From Exercitatus varius (GTDB lineage: Bacteria > Pseudomonadota > Gammaproteobacteria > Enterobacterales > Pasteurellaceae): a stretch of 64,000 nucleotides of DNA. The first letter of the stretch is position 1. Each line of letters starts with the position of its first letter. Below, in pieces: positions 34,729-44,140 of this stretch. The stretch covers positions 1 through 64,000 of the forward strand of contig NZ_JARQTO010000009.1 in the NCBI RefSeq assembly GCF_029577735.1, given 5' to 3'. A program made the position numbers and the translations under genes. The notes under the pieces are model-generated. The model saw only the letters and a list, made by a program, of their open reading frames with translations. It was not told where the DNA came from and searched no databases.

Positions 34729-35331
34729 ATGAATACCACCAAAATTTCAGCCAAATACGGAGTCATGCTAGGCTTTGTCGCCTTGCTCTGCACGGCAATT
34801 TCGGCAGGCGTTCATTTTCTAACCAAGGACAAAATCGGCGCGGAAGCCGCCAAACAACAACAGGTTTTATTAGCTCAGGTGATTCCCGCCGATTATTATG
34901 ATAACGATGTGACGGCAAACTGCGAAACTCCCGATTCACAAGAAATCGATAAAATTTGTACCGCACTTTCCGGCGATAAGGTGCGCGCCTATGCTGTTGA
35001 GGCCACGGCGCCGGACGGTTATTCCGGCAAAATCCGGTTACTGATGGGGATGACGCCGGAAGGCGAAATTCTCGGCGTGCGCATTCTGGAACATAATGAA
35101 ACGCCGGGCCTGGGCGATAAAATCGAAACCCGCATTTCCGATTGGATTCTGAATTTCAGCCATCAGAAAATCGATCCGCAGAACCTGCGGGATTGGGCGG
35201 TAAAAAAAGACGGCGGAAAATTTGACCAATTCGCCGGCGCAACCATCACGCCGCGGGCGGTGGTTAACCAAGTGAAACGTACGGCGTTAGAGGTGTTAAG
35301 CCGTCGATCGAGCGGAATATCGGACAAATAA
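34729..35331 (+). CDS. rnfG: Rnf complex subunit G (flavoprotein)
   Basis: The 200-residue protein has one N-terminal helix (about 10-28) and a periplasmic FMN-binding domain. FAGATITPRAVV near residues 163-174 carries the threonine that receives FMN by phosphoester linkage. HNETPGLGDKIE is also diagnostic. The ATG is 1 bp after the rnfD stop. An uptake core lies within the coding sequence near 34962. Confidence 0.96.
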   Translation: MNTTKISAKYGVMLGFVALLCTAISAGVHFLTKDKIGAEAAKQQQVLLAQVIPADYYDNDVTANCETPDSQEIDKICTALSGDKVRAYAVEATAPDGYSGKIRLLMGMTPEGEILGVRILEHNETPGLGDKIETRISDWILNFSHQKIDPQNLRDWAVKKDGGKFDQFAGATITPRAVVNQVKRTALEVLSRRSSGISDK

Positions 35332-35379
35332 TGCGTACTTTGCCTTCAAAGTGCGGTCAAAATTACAAGAGTTTTTTAT

Positions 35380-36033
35380 ATGACAGAACAAACGAACCAA
35401 ACTATTTGGCGCGAATTATTGACTCAGGGAATTTGGCGCAATAATCCCACCATCGTCCAATTACTCGGGCTCTGCCCGTTGTTAGCGGTGTCGAATTCCG
35501 CCACCAATGCGCTGGGATTGGGATTGGCGACGCTGCTTGTGCTCATTTGTACGAATACCATGGTGGCGCTGTTTCGCAAGCAGATCCCTCATGAAATCCG
35601 CATTCCCATTTATGTGATGATTATCGCCACCACGGTGACGGCGGTACAACTGTTAATGAACGCTTATACTTACAGCCTGTACCAATCCCTTGGCATTTTC
35701 ATTCCCTTGATTGTGACCAACTGTATTGTCATTGGCCGCGCGGAAGCCTTTGCTTCAAAAAACGGCGTATTGCATTCCGCTTTCGACGGCTTTGCCATGG
35801 GATTGGGTATGACGCTCAGCTTGTTTTTATTGGGCGCGTTGCGGGAAATTTTCGGCAACGGCACATTATTTGACGGCTTACATTTACTGCTCGGCGATTG
35901 GGCGAAAATCTTCCGTATCGAATTTTTTCACCACGACAGCAATCTGTTGCTGGCCATTTTGCCGCCGGGCGCATTTATCGGATTAGGCATCATTTTAGCC
36001 GCGAAAAATATTTGGGAACAGCGTAAATCATGA
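35380..36033 (+). CDS. rnfE: Rnf complex subunit E
   Basis: The 217-residue NqrD-like membrane protein is homologous to RnfA in inverted topology. NNPTIVQLLGLCPLLAVS and IVTNCIVIGRAEAFASKN (35431-35763 region) carry the conserved Asn-Cys elements of the intramembrane Fe-S site. A 48-bp gap after rnfG contains an uptake sequence (near 35349). The stop overlaps the nth start (ATGA), the usual rnfE-nth coupling. Confidence 0.96.
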   Translation: MTEQTNQTIWRELLTQGIWRNNPTIVQLLGLCPLLAVSNSATNALGLGLATLLVLICTNTMVALFRKQIPHEIRIPIYVMIIATTVTAVQLLMNAYTYSLYQSLGIFIPLIVTNCIVIGRAEAFASKNGVLHSAFDGFAMGLGMTLSLFLLGALREIFGNGTLFDGLHLLLGDWAKIFRIEFFHHDSNLLLAILPPGAFIGLGIILAAKNIWEQRKS

Positions 36034-36665
36034 ATCAACAGAAACGGATTGAAATTCTCACCCGATTGCGGGATCAAAACCCCAAGCCGACCACCGAACT
36101 GACTTATAATTCGCCCTTTGAGTTGCTGATTGCGGTCATTTTATCGGCGCAAGCCACCGATAAAGGCGTAAACAAAGCCACAAAGAAACTGTTTGCCGTG
36201 GCCAATACGCCGCAATCCATTCTGGCTTTAGGCGTTGACGGATTGAAAGAATATATAAAAACTATCGGTCTTTATAACAGTAAAGCGGAAAATATCATCA
36301 AAACCTGTCGAGATTTAATCGACAAATTTAACGGCGAGATTCCGCAAGATCGCGCGGCGCTGGAAAGTTTGGCCGGCGTAGGGCGCAAAACCGCGAACGT
36401 GGTATTGAACACCGCTTTCGGACAACCCACCATTGCGGTGGATACTCACATTTTCCGCGTCGCCAACCGCACCGGCTTCGCACCGGGTAAAGATGTGGTA
36501 AAAGTGGAAGAGAAACTGAATAAAGTGGTGCCGGCCGAATTCAAAGTAGACGTTCATCACTGGCTGATTTTGCACGGTCGCTACACCTGCGTTGCTCGCA
36601 AACCGCGCTGCGGCTCCTGCATTATTGAAGATTTGTGCGAATTTAAAGATAAAACCGATATCTGA
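36030..36665 (+). CDS. nth: Endonuclease III
   Basis: The 211-residue protein is identical in length to E. coli Nth. It is a bifunctional DNA glycosylase/AP lyase for oxidised pyrimidines. The helix-hairpin-helix LAGVGRKTANVVLN has the catalytic Lys about residue 120, and the catalytic Asp lies in VDTHIFRV near 138. The [4Fe-4S] motif C-X6-C-X2-C-X5-C is complete at the C-terminus. It is translationally coupled to rnfE. Confidence 0.97.
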   Translation: MNQQKRIEILTRLRDQNPKPTTELTYNSPFELLIAVILSAQATDKGVNKATKKLFAVANTPQSILALGVDGLKEYIKTIGLYNSKAENIIKTCRDLIDKFNGEIPQDRAALESLAGVGRKTANVVLNTAFGQPTIAVDTHIFRVANRTGFAPGKDVVKVEEKLNKVVPAEFKVDVHHWLILHGRYTCVARKPRCGSCIIEDLCEFKDKTDI

Positions 36666-36690
36666 TTCCCGTCTTATTTTGCCAAACCGT

Positions 36691-36720
36691 ACAAGTGCGG
36701 TTAAAATAACGCACTTTTTT
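36691..36720 (+). terminator. Terminator after nth built on an uptake core
   Basis: AAGTGCGGTTA pairs with TAACGCACTT, with one bulged G, over a 3-nt loop (36693-36716), followed by TTTTTT. The left arm begins with an exact uptake core. Confidence 0.75.
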
Positions 36721-36743
36721 AAAATTTAACGGAAATAATATTA

Positions 36744-38111
36744 ATGACTTCAAAACAAGAACGCCAGACCTGGTCCAGTAAACTCACCTACGTCATGACC
36801 GTGGCGGGCGCAACGGTCGGTTTCGGCGCAACCTGGCGCTTTCCTTATTTAGTCGGAGAAAACGGCGGTGGCGCTTATGTGCTGCTTTTTTGTATCGCGA
36901 TGATCATTATCGGCATTCCGATGATTCTGGTGGAAAATGTTATCGGACGCCGTTTGCGGATAAATTCTATTGACGCCTTCGGTGACAAGCTCCATGACAA
37001 ACATATTTCCAAATGGTGGAAAATTCTGGGTTACATGGGATTGCTGGGTGCCTTCGGTATTATGGCGTATTATATGGTGCTGGGCGGTTGGGTTATCAAC
37101 TATATTATCAGCCTGCTCACCGGATCCCTGGACATTTCCTCCCCGATAACCAAAGACACGGCCAAAAGTTTCTATGATATGAGTATCGGCGACAGCCCGT
37201 TGCAAATCGCCCTTTATACCTTTCTTTTCGTTGTCGTCAACTACATTATTCTGGCAAAAGGTATTATCGGCGGTATCGAGCGTTCGGTAAAATTCCTCAT
37301 GCCGTTATTATTTGTGTTTTTAATCGGCATGGTTATCCGCAATGTCACTCTGCCCGGCGCGATGGAAGGGATTATTTATTATTTGAAACCCGATTTCGAT
37401 AAAATCACTCCGCAACTGTTTATTAAAGTTTTAGGACAGGTTTTCTTCGCGTTAAGTCTGGGGTTCGGCGTCATCATTACCTTATCCAGCTATCTCAGCA
37501 AAGAAGAAGATCTGATTCAAACCGCCGTCATCACCGGTTTCACTAATACGATTATCGCGGTATTGGCGGGATTTATGATTTTTCCGTCTCTGTTTACTTT
37601 CGGGATTGCGCCGGATTCAGGCCCGACTTTGGTGTTCCAGAGTCTGCCGATTGTCTTCTCCCATTTATGGGCCGGTACATTCTTTGCTATCGTTTTCTTC
37701 GGTTTATTACTGATCGCCGCATTAACCACATCTATTACCATTTACGAAGTGATTATCACCGCGTTGCAGGAAAAACTGCGTATGCGGCGCGGTAAAGCCA
37801 TTGTTCTGACCTTAGGCGGCATTTTCCTGCTGGGCAATATTCCGTCCGTGTTGAGTGATAATCTGCTGAAAAATGTGCGTCCGTTCGGCATGAGTATTTT
37901 TGATGCCTTCGATTACGTCAGCGGAAATATTCTGTTTTTATTGACCGCACTTGGCTGTGCCGTATTCGTAGGATTCGTGTTAAAAGAACAGGCGAAAAAA
38001 GAATTATCGCCGACGCCGGACTCAACTTTCACCGCAGTTTGGTTTAACTATGTAAAATTTGTGGTGCCGCTGATTATTATCGTCATTTTTATCAGCAACT
38101 TTCTGATGTAA
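36744..38111 (+). CDS. Sodium-dependent transporter of the NSS (SNF) family
   Basis: The 455-residue membrane protein has about 12 helices. WSSKLTYVMTVAGATVGFGATWRFPYLVGENGGGAY (residues about 10-45) is the TM1 sodium/substrate site of LeuT-fold symporters. ITLSSYLSKEEDL and TTSITIYEVI match bacterial NSS members. Substrates of the closest relatives are amino acids such as tryptophan, tyrosine or leucine, but the substrate here cannot be told. It lies downstream of rnf-nth as in H. influenzae. It ends in a Phe/Ile-rich last helix. Confidence 0.88.
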   Translation: MTSKQERQTWSSKLTYVMTVAGATVGFGATWRFPYLVGENGGGAYVLLFCIAMIIIGIPMILVENVIGRRLRINSIDAFGDKLHDKHISKWWKILGYMGLLGAFGIMAYYMVLGGWVINYIISLLTGSLDISSPITKDTAKSFYDMSIGDSPLQIALYTFLFVVVNYIILAKGIIGGIERSVKFLMPLLFVFLIGMVIRNVTLPGAMEGIIYYLKPDFDKITPQLFIKVLGQVFFALSLGFGVIITLSSYLSKEEDLIQTAVITGFTNTIIAVLAGFMIFPSLFTFGIAPDSGPTLVFQSLPIVFSHLWAGTFFAIVFFGLLLIAALTTSITIYEVIITALQEKLRMRRGKAIVLTLGGIFLLGNIPSVLSDNLLKNVRPFGMSIFDAFDYVSGNILFLLTALGCAVFVGFVLKEQAKKELSPTPDSTFTAVWFNYVKFVVPLIIIVIFISNFLM

Positions 38112-38114
38112 TTT

Positions 38115-38146
38115 CAAAAACAAGGCTCCGTCCGGAGCCTTTTTCT
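38115..38146 (+). terminator. Terminator after NSS transporter
   Basis: GGCTCCG (38124-38130) pairs with CGGAGCC (38133-38139), followed by TTTTTCTC. It starts about 10 bp past the stop. Confidence 0.88.
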
Positions 38147-38187
38147 CGCCCTTTATCCGAACAAAATTTTGTAAAACATAAACAAAA

Positions 38188-38227
38188 AAGTGCGGTCAAA
38201 AAAACGATCGTTTTTTTGACCGCACTT
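38188..38227. terminator. Perfect 40-bp palindrome of two uptake sequences (terminator of copA)
   Basis: The left half (38188-38207) is the exact reverse complement of the right half (38208-38227). The outer 9 bp of each arm are exact uptake cores, the next part is TCAAAAAAA, and the centre is CGATCG. It lies 29 bp beyond the copA stop and after a dedicated terminator of the transporter, so it most likely terminates copA. Confidence 0.85.
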
Positions 38228-38256
38228 ATACCGGATTAAAGCCTGATAAAATCCGT

Positions 38257-40998
38257 TTAAGCTTGCGGCGTAAACTTCAATAAACGATTGGCATTGGTCG
38301 CGACGGTAATGGATGAACAGGCCATTGCCGCTCCGCCCACCATCGGATTCAGTAGCACGCCGAGCAACGGATAAAACACGCCGGCCGCCAGCGGAATGCC
38401 TAGGCAGTTATACACAAAAGCAAAAAATAGGTTTTGCTTCATATTGCGTAATGTGCCTCTGGACAAGCTCAACGCATCCGCCACGCCGTGAATACTGTGG
38501 CGCATCAGGGTTAATTCCGCCGTTTCAATCGCCACGTCGGAACCGGATCCCATGGCGATGCTGACATTAGCCTGCGCCAGCGCGGGCGCGTCATTAATGC
38601 CGTCCCCCACCATCACCACTTTGCGTCCCTGCGCCTGAAGTTGCCGGATAGCCTGCACCTTACCTTCCGGCAGCACGCCGGCAATCACTTGGTCGATCCC
38701 GGCTTCTTTGGCAATAGCTTGCGCCGTTTTTTCCTGATCGCCGGTAAGCATGACCAAGCGATAACCCTGCCGGTGTAAACGGGATAATGCCGCTGCCGTG
38801 TCATCGCGCAGCGGATCGCGAATAACAAACACCGCTGCCAACATTTGTTCTACCGCCAGAAACACCACAGTAGCACCTTTTTCGCTTTCCTGCCGGAACG
38901 ACGATTCGGCTTCCGTCAGCGCGACCGAATGTTGTTCTAATAATGCGCGGTTTCCCAACAAAACAGCTTTGTGCTGAATCGTTGCGGTCACGCCCAAACC
39001 TTTTAAGGTGCGGAAATCCGACACGGTTTTCGGCGAAATCCGCAAATCGGCCGCATGTTCCAGAATCGCTTTGGCTAACGGATGGGTTGAGCTTTGCTCT
39101 AAATCCGCCGCAAATTGCACCGCAGTTTGCGAATCAAACCCGTTGAAGGTATAAAGTGCGGTCAATTTTGGCTCACCTTTTGTTAACGTTCCCGTTTTAT
39201 CAAATACTACCGTATCGGCCTCCGCCGCTTTCTGTAAAGCGTCGGCATCCCGCACTAATACGCCTAATTCCGCCGAGCGTCCCACGCCGGCAATAATCGA
39301 CATCGGTGTTGCCAAACCTAAAGCGCAAGGACAGGCAATAATCAAAACCGTCGTTAATACGACGAAAGAATAAGAAATTTCTTTCGTTACGGCATACCAA
39401 ATCACGGCGGCGAGCAGCGCAATCGCAATCACCGCCGGCACAAATACGGCGGCGATACGATCCGCAAGCTGGCCGATTTGCGGTTTACTGCTTTGCGCCT
39501 GACGCACTAAACGGATAATGTTCGCCAATGTGGTTTTATTACCGATTTGTTCCGCACGAAACAAAACCGCGCCGTCCGTAACCAAGGTGCCGGCGCTGAT
39601 TTTATCGCCTTCCCGTTTATGCACCGGCAAAGGTTCACCGGTGAGCATACTCTCGTCCAACCAGGCTTCCCCTTGAGTAATGATACCGTCTACGGAAACG
39701 CGGTTTCCGGTTTTTAACCGCAAAATCATGCCTTGTTGAACCTGACTCAACGGAATTTCCCGTTCTCCCTCGCCTTCTACAATTAACGCCGTTTTCGGCG
39801 TGAGATCCAATAACCGTTCCAAAGCTTTGGAAGATCGCTGTTTCGCTTTCGCTTCCAGCATTTTTCCCACATTAATCAAGCCGATAATCATGGTGCTGCT
39901 TTCGAAATACAGATGACGGGCGGTTTCGGGGAAGAAATCCGGCGCAAGCGTGACCGCCATGGAATAAAGCCAGGCGGCGCCGGTTCCCAAAGCGACAAGC
40001 GTGTCCATGGTTGCGGTTTTGTTGGCGAGATTTTTTAGGGCTCGCCGGTAAAAATGTCCGCCGGTAAAAACCATCACAATTAAGGAAATCACGCCCACGC
40101 CTATCCAATTGCTGCGATTTTCTGCGGTCACTTGCATTTGACCGCCCACCAGCCCCCAGAAAAGCAGACCGAATCCCATAATCAACGCCACAATCGCCTG
40201 CCATTTCCGCTGCCGGATTTCATGTTCGATTTGCAAACGTTGTTTATCGCGGCGGTTGGTTTCATCCTCAATCAATTCCGCCCCGTAACCTGCTTGAATA
40301 ACCGCGTCAATCAAGGCTTCCGGCGTGATATCTCCCATCACAAACGCCGTTTGTTCCGCCAAATTCACGCGAGCGGACCGAACGTTCGGCACCGCCTGTA
40401 ACGCCCGTTCAACCTTCAACACGCAGGCGGCACAACTCAAGCCGTTTAACAATAAAGTGATTTGCTCGCCGGGAAGCGATTCGGACTGAAAAGATTGCAC
40501 AACCGCTACGCCTTCGGGAGATGCCGCCGATTGTAACGGTTGTTCAGACTTTGGGCCTTCGTCAGCCTTTAAAACGTCAATCGCCGCGTCTTCAGACTTT
40601 GGGACGGCATTTTCAAGCGATGCGTCAAAGCCTGCCTCCACAATAGCCTGAATCGCCGCTTGCGGATCCGCCGCACCATAAATTTTTGCCGAGGTTTTGC
40701 TGACGTCAAAAACTTCAATATTTTCGACCGCACTTAATGCTTTTTCGGTGGATTTAATGCAATGTCCGCAATTCAATCCGCTTAACGCCAGAGTAAAATC
40801 CGGTTCGGCCGCTTTTGCCCGGTAACCGGCGTCCAGCACGGCATTAATCAGCGATTCCGGCGTTACATCGCCCGTCACTTTAGCAAAATTTAACGTGACT
40901 TCCGCCGTTTCTACGCCTTCAACTTTTTCCAATGCCGTTTTAACGGCTTTAATGCAATGGCCGCAGGAAAGATCGCCGAGCGCTAAAATTATCGTCAT
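38257..40998 (-). CDS. copA: Copper-translocating P1B-type ATPase with three heavy-metal domains
   Basis: The 913-residue protein has three N-terminal HMA domains. The first two have CGHC (C12/C15; second near residue 75) and the third CAAC (near 190). The ATPase core has eight helices with the intramembrane ACPCALGLATP, phosphorylation motif DKTGTLT, an HP element (STHPLAKAI) and hinge MVGDGINDAPALA. It exports Cu(I) from the cytosol. E. coli CopA has two HMA domains, so this is a longer form. AGGAG precedes the ATG at 40998. It is divergent from cueR with a CueR-type promoter. Confidence 0.95.
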   Translation of the reverse strand: MTIILALGDLSCGHCIKAVKTALEKVEGVETAEVTLNFAKVTGDVTPESLINAVLDAGYRAKAAEPDFTLALSGLNCGHCIKSTEKALSAVENIEVFDVSKTSAKIYGAADPQAAIQAIVEAGFDASLENAVPKSEDAAIDVLKADEGPKSEQPLQSAASPEGVAVVQSFQSESLPGEQITLLLNGLSCAACVLKVERALQAVPNVRSARVNLAEQTAFVMGDITPEALIDAVIQAGYGAELIEDETNRRDKQRLQIEHEIRQRKWQAIVALIMGFGLLFWGLVGGQMQVTAENRSNWIGVGVISLIVMVFTGGHFYRRALKNLANKTATMDTLVALGTGAAWLYSMAVTLAPDFFPETARHLYFESSTMIIGLINVGKMLEAKAKQRSSKALERLLDLTPKTALIVEGEGEREIPLSQVQQGMILRLKTGNRVSVDGIITQGEAWLDESMLTGEPLPVHKREGDKISAGTLVTDGAVLFRAEQIGNKTTLANIIRLVRQAQSSKPQIGQLADRIAAVFVPAVIAIALLAAVIWYAVTKEISYSFVVLTTVLIIACPCALGLATPMSIIAGVGRSAELGVLVRDADALQKAAEADTVVFDKTGTLTKGEPKLTALYTFNGFDSQTAVQFAADLEQSSTHPLAKAILEHAADLRISPKTVSDFRTLKGLGVTATIQHKAVLLGNRALLEQHSVALTEAESSFRQESEKGATVVFLAVEQMLAAVFVIRDPLRDDTAAALSRLHRQGYRLVMLTGDQEKTAQAIAKEAGIDQVIAGVLPEGKVQAIRQLQAQGRKVVMVGDGINDAPALAQANVSIAMGSGSDVAIETAELTLMRHSIHGVADALSLSRGTLRNMKQNLFFAFVYNCLGIPLAAGVFYPLLGVLLNPMVGGAAMACSSITVATNANRLLKFTPQA

Positions 40999-41028
40999 AC
41001 TGTTCTCCTCTCTTTTTTCAATGAGCAT

Positions 41029-41059
41029 AAGATAAACCTTGACCTAAGGGAAAAGTCAA
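41029..41059 (-). promoter_or_regulatory. CueR-type copA promoter with 19-bp spacer
   Basis: On the copA strand: -35 TTGACT (41059-41054), a 19-bp spacer and -10 TATCTT (41034-41029). The overlong spacer is the hallmark of MerR-family activated promoters. The spacer TTTCCCTTAGGTCAAGGTT resembles the E. coli copA operator (CTTCCCCTTGCTGGAAGGTT) but has lost part of the dyad symmetry. Copper induction through the adjacent cueR product is inferred. Confidence 0.85.
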
Positions 41060-41098
41060 TATATTTTCTTATTCCCAATCAAACGAGTATAAAAAATC

Positions 41099-41497
41099 AT
41101 GAATATTACGGAAATCGCACGAAAAACCCGGCTTACGCCAAAATCCATTCGGTTTTACGAAGAAAAAGGGCTTATCACGCCGCCCGCCCGTGCGGCAAAC
41201 GGTTATCGGCAATATAATTCGACTCACATTGAAGAGCTGACTCTGCTTCATCAGGCGCGTCAGGTGGGTTTTTCGTTGCCTGTCTGCAAGGAATTGCTGG
41301 AATTATACAAAAATCCGCACCGTCGTAGCGCGGATGTGAAAGAACGGACGATGACGCGAATTACGGAAATCGATACGCAGATTCGGCAGTTGCAGTCTAT
41401 GCGTGAACGGCTGATGAAACTGGCGCAGCAATGTCCGGGAGACGATTCCGAAAATTGCCCGATTATTAATGAGTTATCCTGTCCTCATTGCATTTAA
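41099..41497 (+). CDS. cueR: Copper-responsive MerR-family regulator CueR
   Basis: The 132-residue protein has the MerR winged-helix domain (MNITEIARKTRLTPKSIRFY, RAANGYRQY), a dimerising coiled coil (about 80-110) and the metal loop with C112 and C120 (CPGDDSENC), exactly the CueR Cu(I) ligands. A C-terminal CPHC pair is additional. It is predicted to twist the 19-bp-spacer copA promoter into activity when bound to Cu(I). It is divergent from copA and convergent with glnD, with a gap of 13 bp. Confidence 0.93.
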   Translation: MNITEIARKTRLTPKSIRFYEEKGLITPPARAANGYRQYNSTHIEELTLLHQARQVGFSLPVCKELLELYKNPHRRSADVKERTMTRITEIDTQIRQLQSMRERLMKLAQQCPGDDSENCPIINELSCPHCI

Positions 41498-41510
41498 ACT
41501 GTTGCCGGTC

Positions 41511-44087
41511 TTAGCGGGCCGGCAAATTTAATCGATTTTTTAACCGCACTTCCAGCTCGTCGCGTTCGTTTTGACTCAACGCCTGATTCTGCAAATTGGT
41601 TAACATGAAAAAATCTTCCGCTTTTTCGCCCGTCGTGGTGATTTTGGCATTCAGCAGATTCAAATTCAGTTCACTGAAAATTTGGCTGACCTCCGCCAAC
41701 AAGCCCGCTTTATCCAACGCTACCAATTCCATTTCCGTATGCGTCTCTTTTTCCGTATTTAAAAAACGCACGTCCGTTTTCACATTAAACGGCTGTAATT
41801 TATGATTGCCTAAGGTGCTGAGTTTCGGGGTTTTACCGGAAAGCAACGTCTCGGTAACGGCTTTTTCCAGCTCGCGGCGACGATCGCCTTTCAGTAATGC
41901 GCCGTTCAGTTCCGTCACCACAAAAGTATCCAGCACGTAACCGTCTAAACCGGTACTGATTTGCGCACTGTGAATACTGAGTTTTTTGGCGCCGATGGTA
42001 CTGACGACTTTATGGAAAAGCTGCGGCTGATCCCGACAATACAGGAAAACGGCGGTTCCGCCTTGCGAAAAACGATTGCTGATTTTTACCAGTATTTCCC
42101 CGCGGAAATCCGTTAACAACGCGGCGTGCCACGCCAATTCTTTCGGCGTGCTGCGCAGGAAATAGTCGTCCGGACAGCGCGCCCACAGCGGCGCAACATC
42201 TTCTAAAAAACCTTGGTTTTGCAAAATCGCCAACGCCCGTCGTTTATTTTCTTCCGCCTGTTCTTCGCTGTCGAGCGGCTGATCCATGCCTTGTTCAAAT
42301 TGCTGGCGGGTATATTGATAAAGCGTGGCGAACAAGGCGCGCTTCCAATCGTTCCATAAATTGGAATTGGTAGCGCAAATGTCCGCCACGGTTAGACAAA
42401 TCAACCAATCCAGCCGCACTTTATTTTGCACTTCTTCCGCAAACGCCATCACCACTTCCGGATCATGAATATCGCGCCGTTGCGCGGTAACGGACATTAA
42501 CAGATGTTTTTTCACCAACCAAGCCATGGTCTCGATTTCCCGCCCGTCGAAACCGTGCAACCCGGCGAAAGACGCAATATCCTGCGCGCCCAGCGCGGCA
42601 TGATCGCCGCCTCGCCCTTTGGCGATATCATGAAACAAGGCGGTGATATACAGTAAAGTGCGGTCGGAATTTTGCGAGAAAATGGCGGAACAAATGGGAT
42701 GAATGGCCCGCGTTTTTTCATCCAGAAAACTTTCCAAATGCAACAGCACCCGAATCGTATGCTCGTCTACGGTGTATGCATGAAACAAATCAAACTGCAT
42801 TAACCCCACAATGGCTTTCCATTGCGGAATATACGCCGTCAGCACGCCGTATTGGTGCATCGGCACCAAAGCGCGGGCGATGGCTTTCGGCTGACTGAAC
42901 AGACGCAAAAACTTTTCCCGCGCCGCCGCCGATTCGCACAACGGCGTTTGTTGCTGACGCAACGCAATATGCAGCTTACGCAAGGTATCCGAATGAATTT
43001 CGGCATGCGGATAAGCGGTTAAATGATAAAATAAATCCAGCATGACTTCGGGCTGTCGCTCAAAAATATCCTGCCGCATCAACAGAATTTCGTTATTTTG
43101 TAGCAGAAAATGGCGATCCAAAAAAATCTGCTGAATTTCTCCCGCACTTTTATTCTGCAGGAAATGTTCGCGGTAATGGCGGGTTAAAATATCGCTCAGG
43201 CCGGAAATCGTCCTCAACGCCTGAAAGAACATTTTCATCATTTGTTCGACGCCGTGATTGCCTTCTCCCTGAAATCCCAGTAATTCGGCGACTTTGATCT
43301 GACGATCAAACAACAAACGGTTATCGTAACGCTTCAAAATAAGATGTAAGGCAAAGCGCACTTTGAACAGGAATTGCTGGCTTTGCTGCAACATGTCGTA
43401 TTCTTCCGGATAGATAAAGCCCGATTGCAAAATCTCTTCCAGCGTCAGCGTGTTATTGTGGCGCAAAGCGATCCAGTAAATAAAATGCAAATCGCGCAAA
43501 CCGCCCGGACTGTATTTAATGTCCGGCTCCAGATTATAACTGGTGTTGTGATAACGGGCATAGCGTTCGTTTTTTTCCTGTACTTTCGCGTTGAAAAAGG
43601 TTTCGCGATTCCAAAAATCCGGCCGGTTTAAAAGTGCGGTCAATTTTTTGAACGTTTTTTCATCGCCCGTCAATAAACGGCTTTCTAACAAATTGGTGGC
43701 GATAGTCAGATCCGCCCGTCCTTCCTCGGCACATTCCGCCAGCGTCCGCACGCTCGCGCCCACATCAAAACCGCAATCCCATAAAAATTGGATAAAACTC
43801 GCAATTTTTTGTTCGATCTCCGGCGTATTTTTCTGTTCGCTCAAAATCAGAAAATCCAAATCCGATAACGGAAACATTTCTTTGCGTCCGTAACCGCCCA
43901 CGGCAACCAGCGAAAGCGCCGTTTGCGCCAATCCGAATTGCCGCCAGAGGCGAATCAATAAATCGTCATAAAATGCCGTACGCCGGCAAATGAGCCGATT
44001 CACATCCGTTTGCGGAAAATGATCGAGCTCCGTTTGCTTTAAAGACTGGAGTTGGGATTTGATGTCGTTCGGACAGCATGGATTCAT
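41511..44087 (-). CDS. glnD: Bifunctional PII uridylyltransferase/uridylyl-removing enzyme
   Basis: The 858-residue protein compares with 890 in E. coli. Order: nucleotidyltransferase (VGGYGRKEMFPLSDLDFLIL, about 62-81), helical PII-UTase linker, HD domain for deuridylylation (LFHDIAKGRGGDHA, near 483-496), and two C-terminal ACT domains that sense glutamine (about 680-760 and 790-858). It controls PII and so nitrogen assimilation. AGGTG lies upstream of the ATG. The gene contains two exact uptake cores near 42655 and 43631 and one at the 3' end near 41544. Confidence 0.96.
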   Translation of the reverse strand: MNPCCPNDIKSQLQSLKQTELDHFPQTDVNRLICRRTAFYDDLLIRLWRQFGLAQTALSLVAVGGYGRKEMFPLSDLDFLILSEQKNTPEIEQKIASFIQFLWDCGFDVGASVRTLAECAEEGRADLTIATNLLESRLLTGDEKTFKKLTALLNRPDFWNRETFFNAKVQEKNERYARYHNTSYNLEPDIKYSPGGLRDLHFIYWIALRHNNTLTLEEILQSGFIYPEEYDMLQQSQQFLFKVRFALHLILKRYDNRLLFDRQIKVAELLGFQGEGNHGVEQMMKMFFQALRTISGLSDILTRHYREHFLQNKSAGEIQQIFLDRHFLLQNNEILLMRQDIFERQPEVMLDLFYHLTAYPHAEIHSDTLRKLHIALRQQQTPLCESAAAREKFLRLFSQPKAIARALVPMHQYGVLTAYIPQWKAIVGLMQFDLFHAYTVDEHTIRVLLHLESFLDEKTRAIHPICSAIFSQNSDRTLLYITALFHDIAKGRGGDHAALGAQDIASFAGLHGFDGREIETMAWLVKKHLLMSVTAQRRDIHDPEVVMAFAEEVQNKVRLDWLICLTVADICATNSNLWNDWKRALFATLYQYTRQQFEQGMDQPLDSEEQAEENKRRALAILQNQGFLEDVAPLWARCPDDYFLRSTPKELAWHAALLTDFRGEILVKISNRFSQGGTAVFLYCRDQPQLFHKVVSTIGAKKLSIHSAQISTGLDGYVLDTFVVTELNGALLKGDRRRELEKAVTETLLSGKTPKLSTLGNHKLQPFNVKTDVRFLNTEKETHTEMELVALDKAGLLAEVSQIFSELNLNLLNAKITTTGEKAEDFFMLTNLQNQALSQNERDELEVRLKNRLNLPAR

Positions 44088-44103
44088 GGGCGTTCACCTG
44101 AAT

Positions 44104-44133
44104 ATAAAAAGGCGAACCCGCAAGCCCGCCTTA
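44104..44133 (-). terminator. Terminator after map
   Basis: On the minus strand AAGGCG (44132-44127) pairs with CGCCTT (44114-44109) around a GC-rich loop, followed by TTTATAT. It lies between the map stop and the glnD start. Confidence 0.65.
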
Positions 44134-44140
44134 AGCCGTA

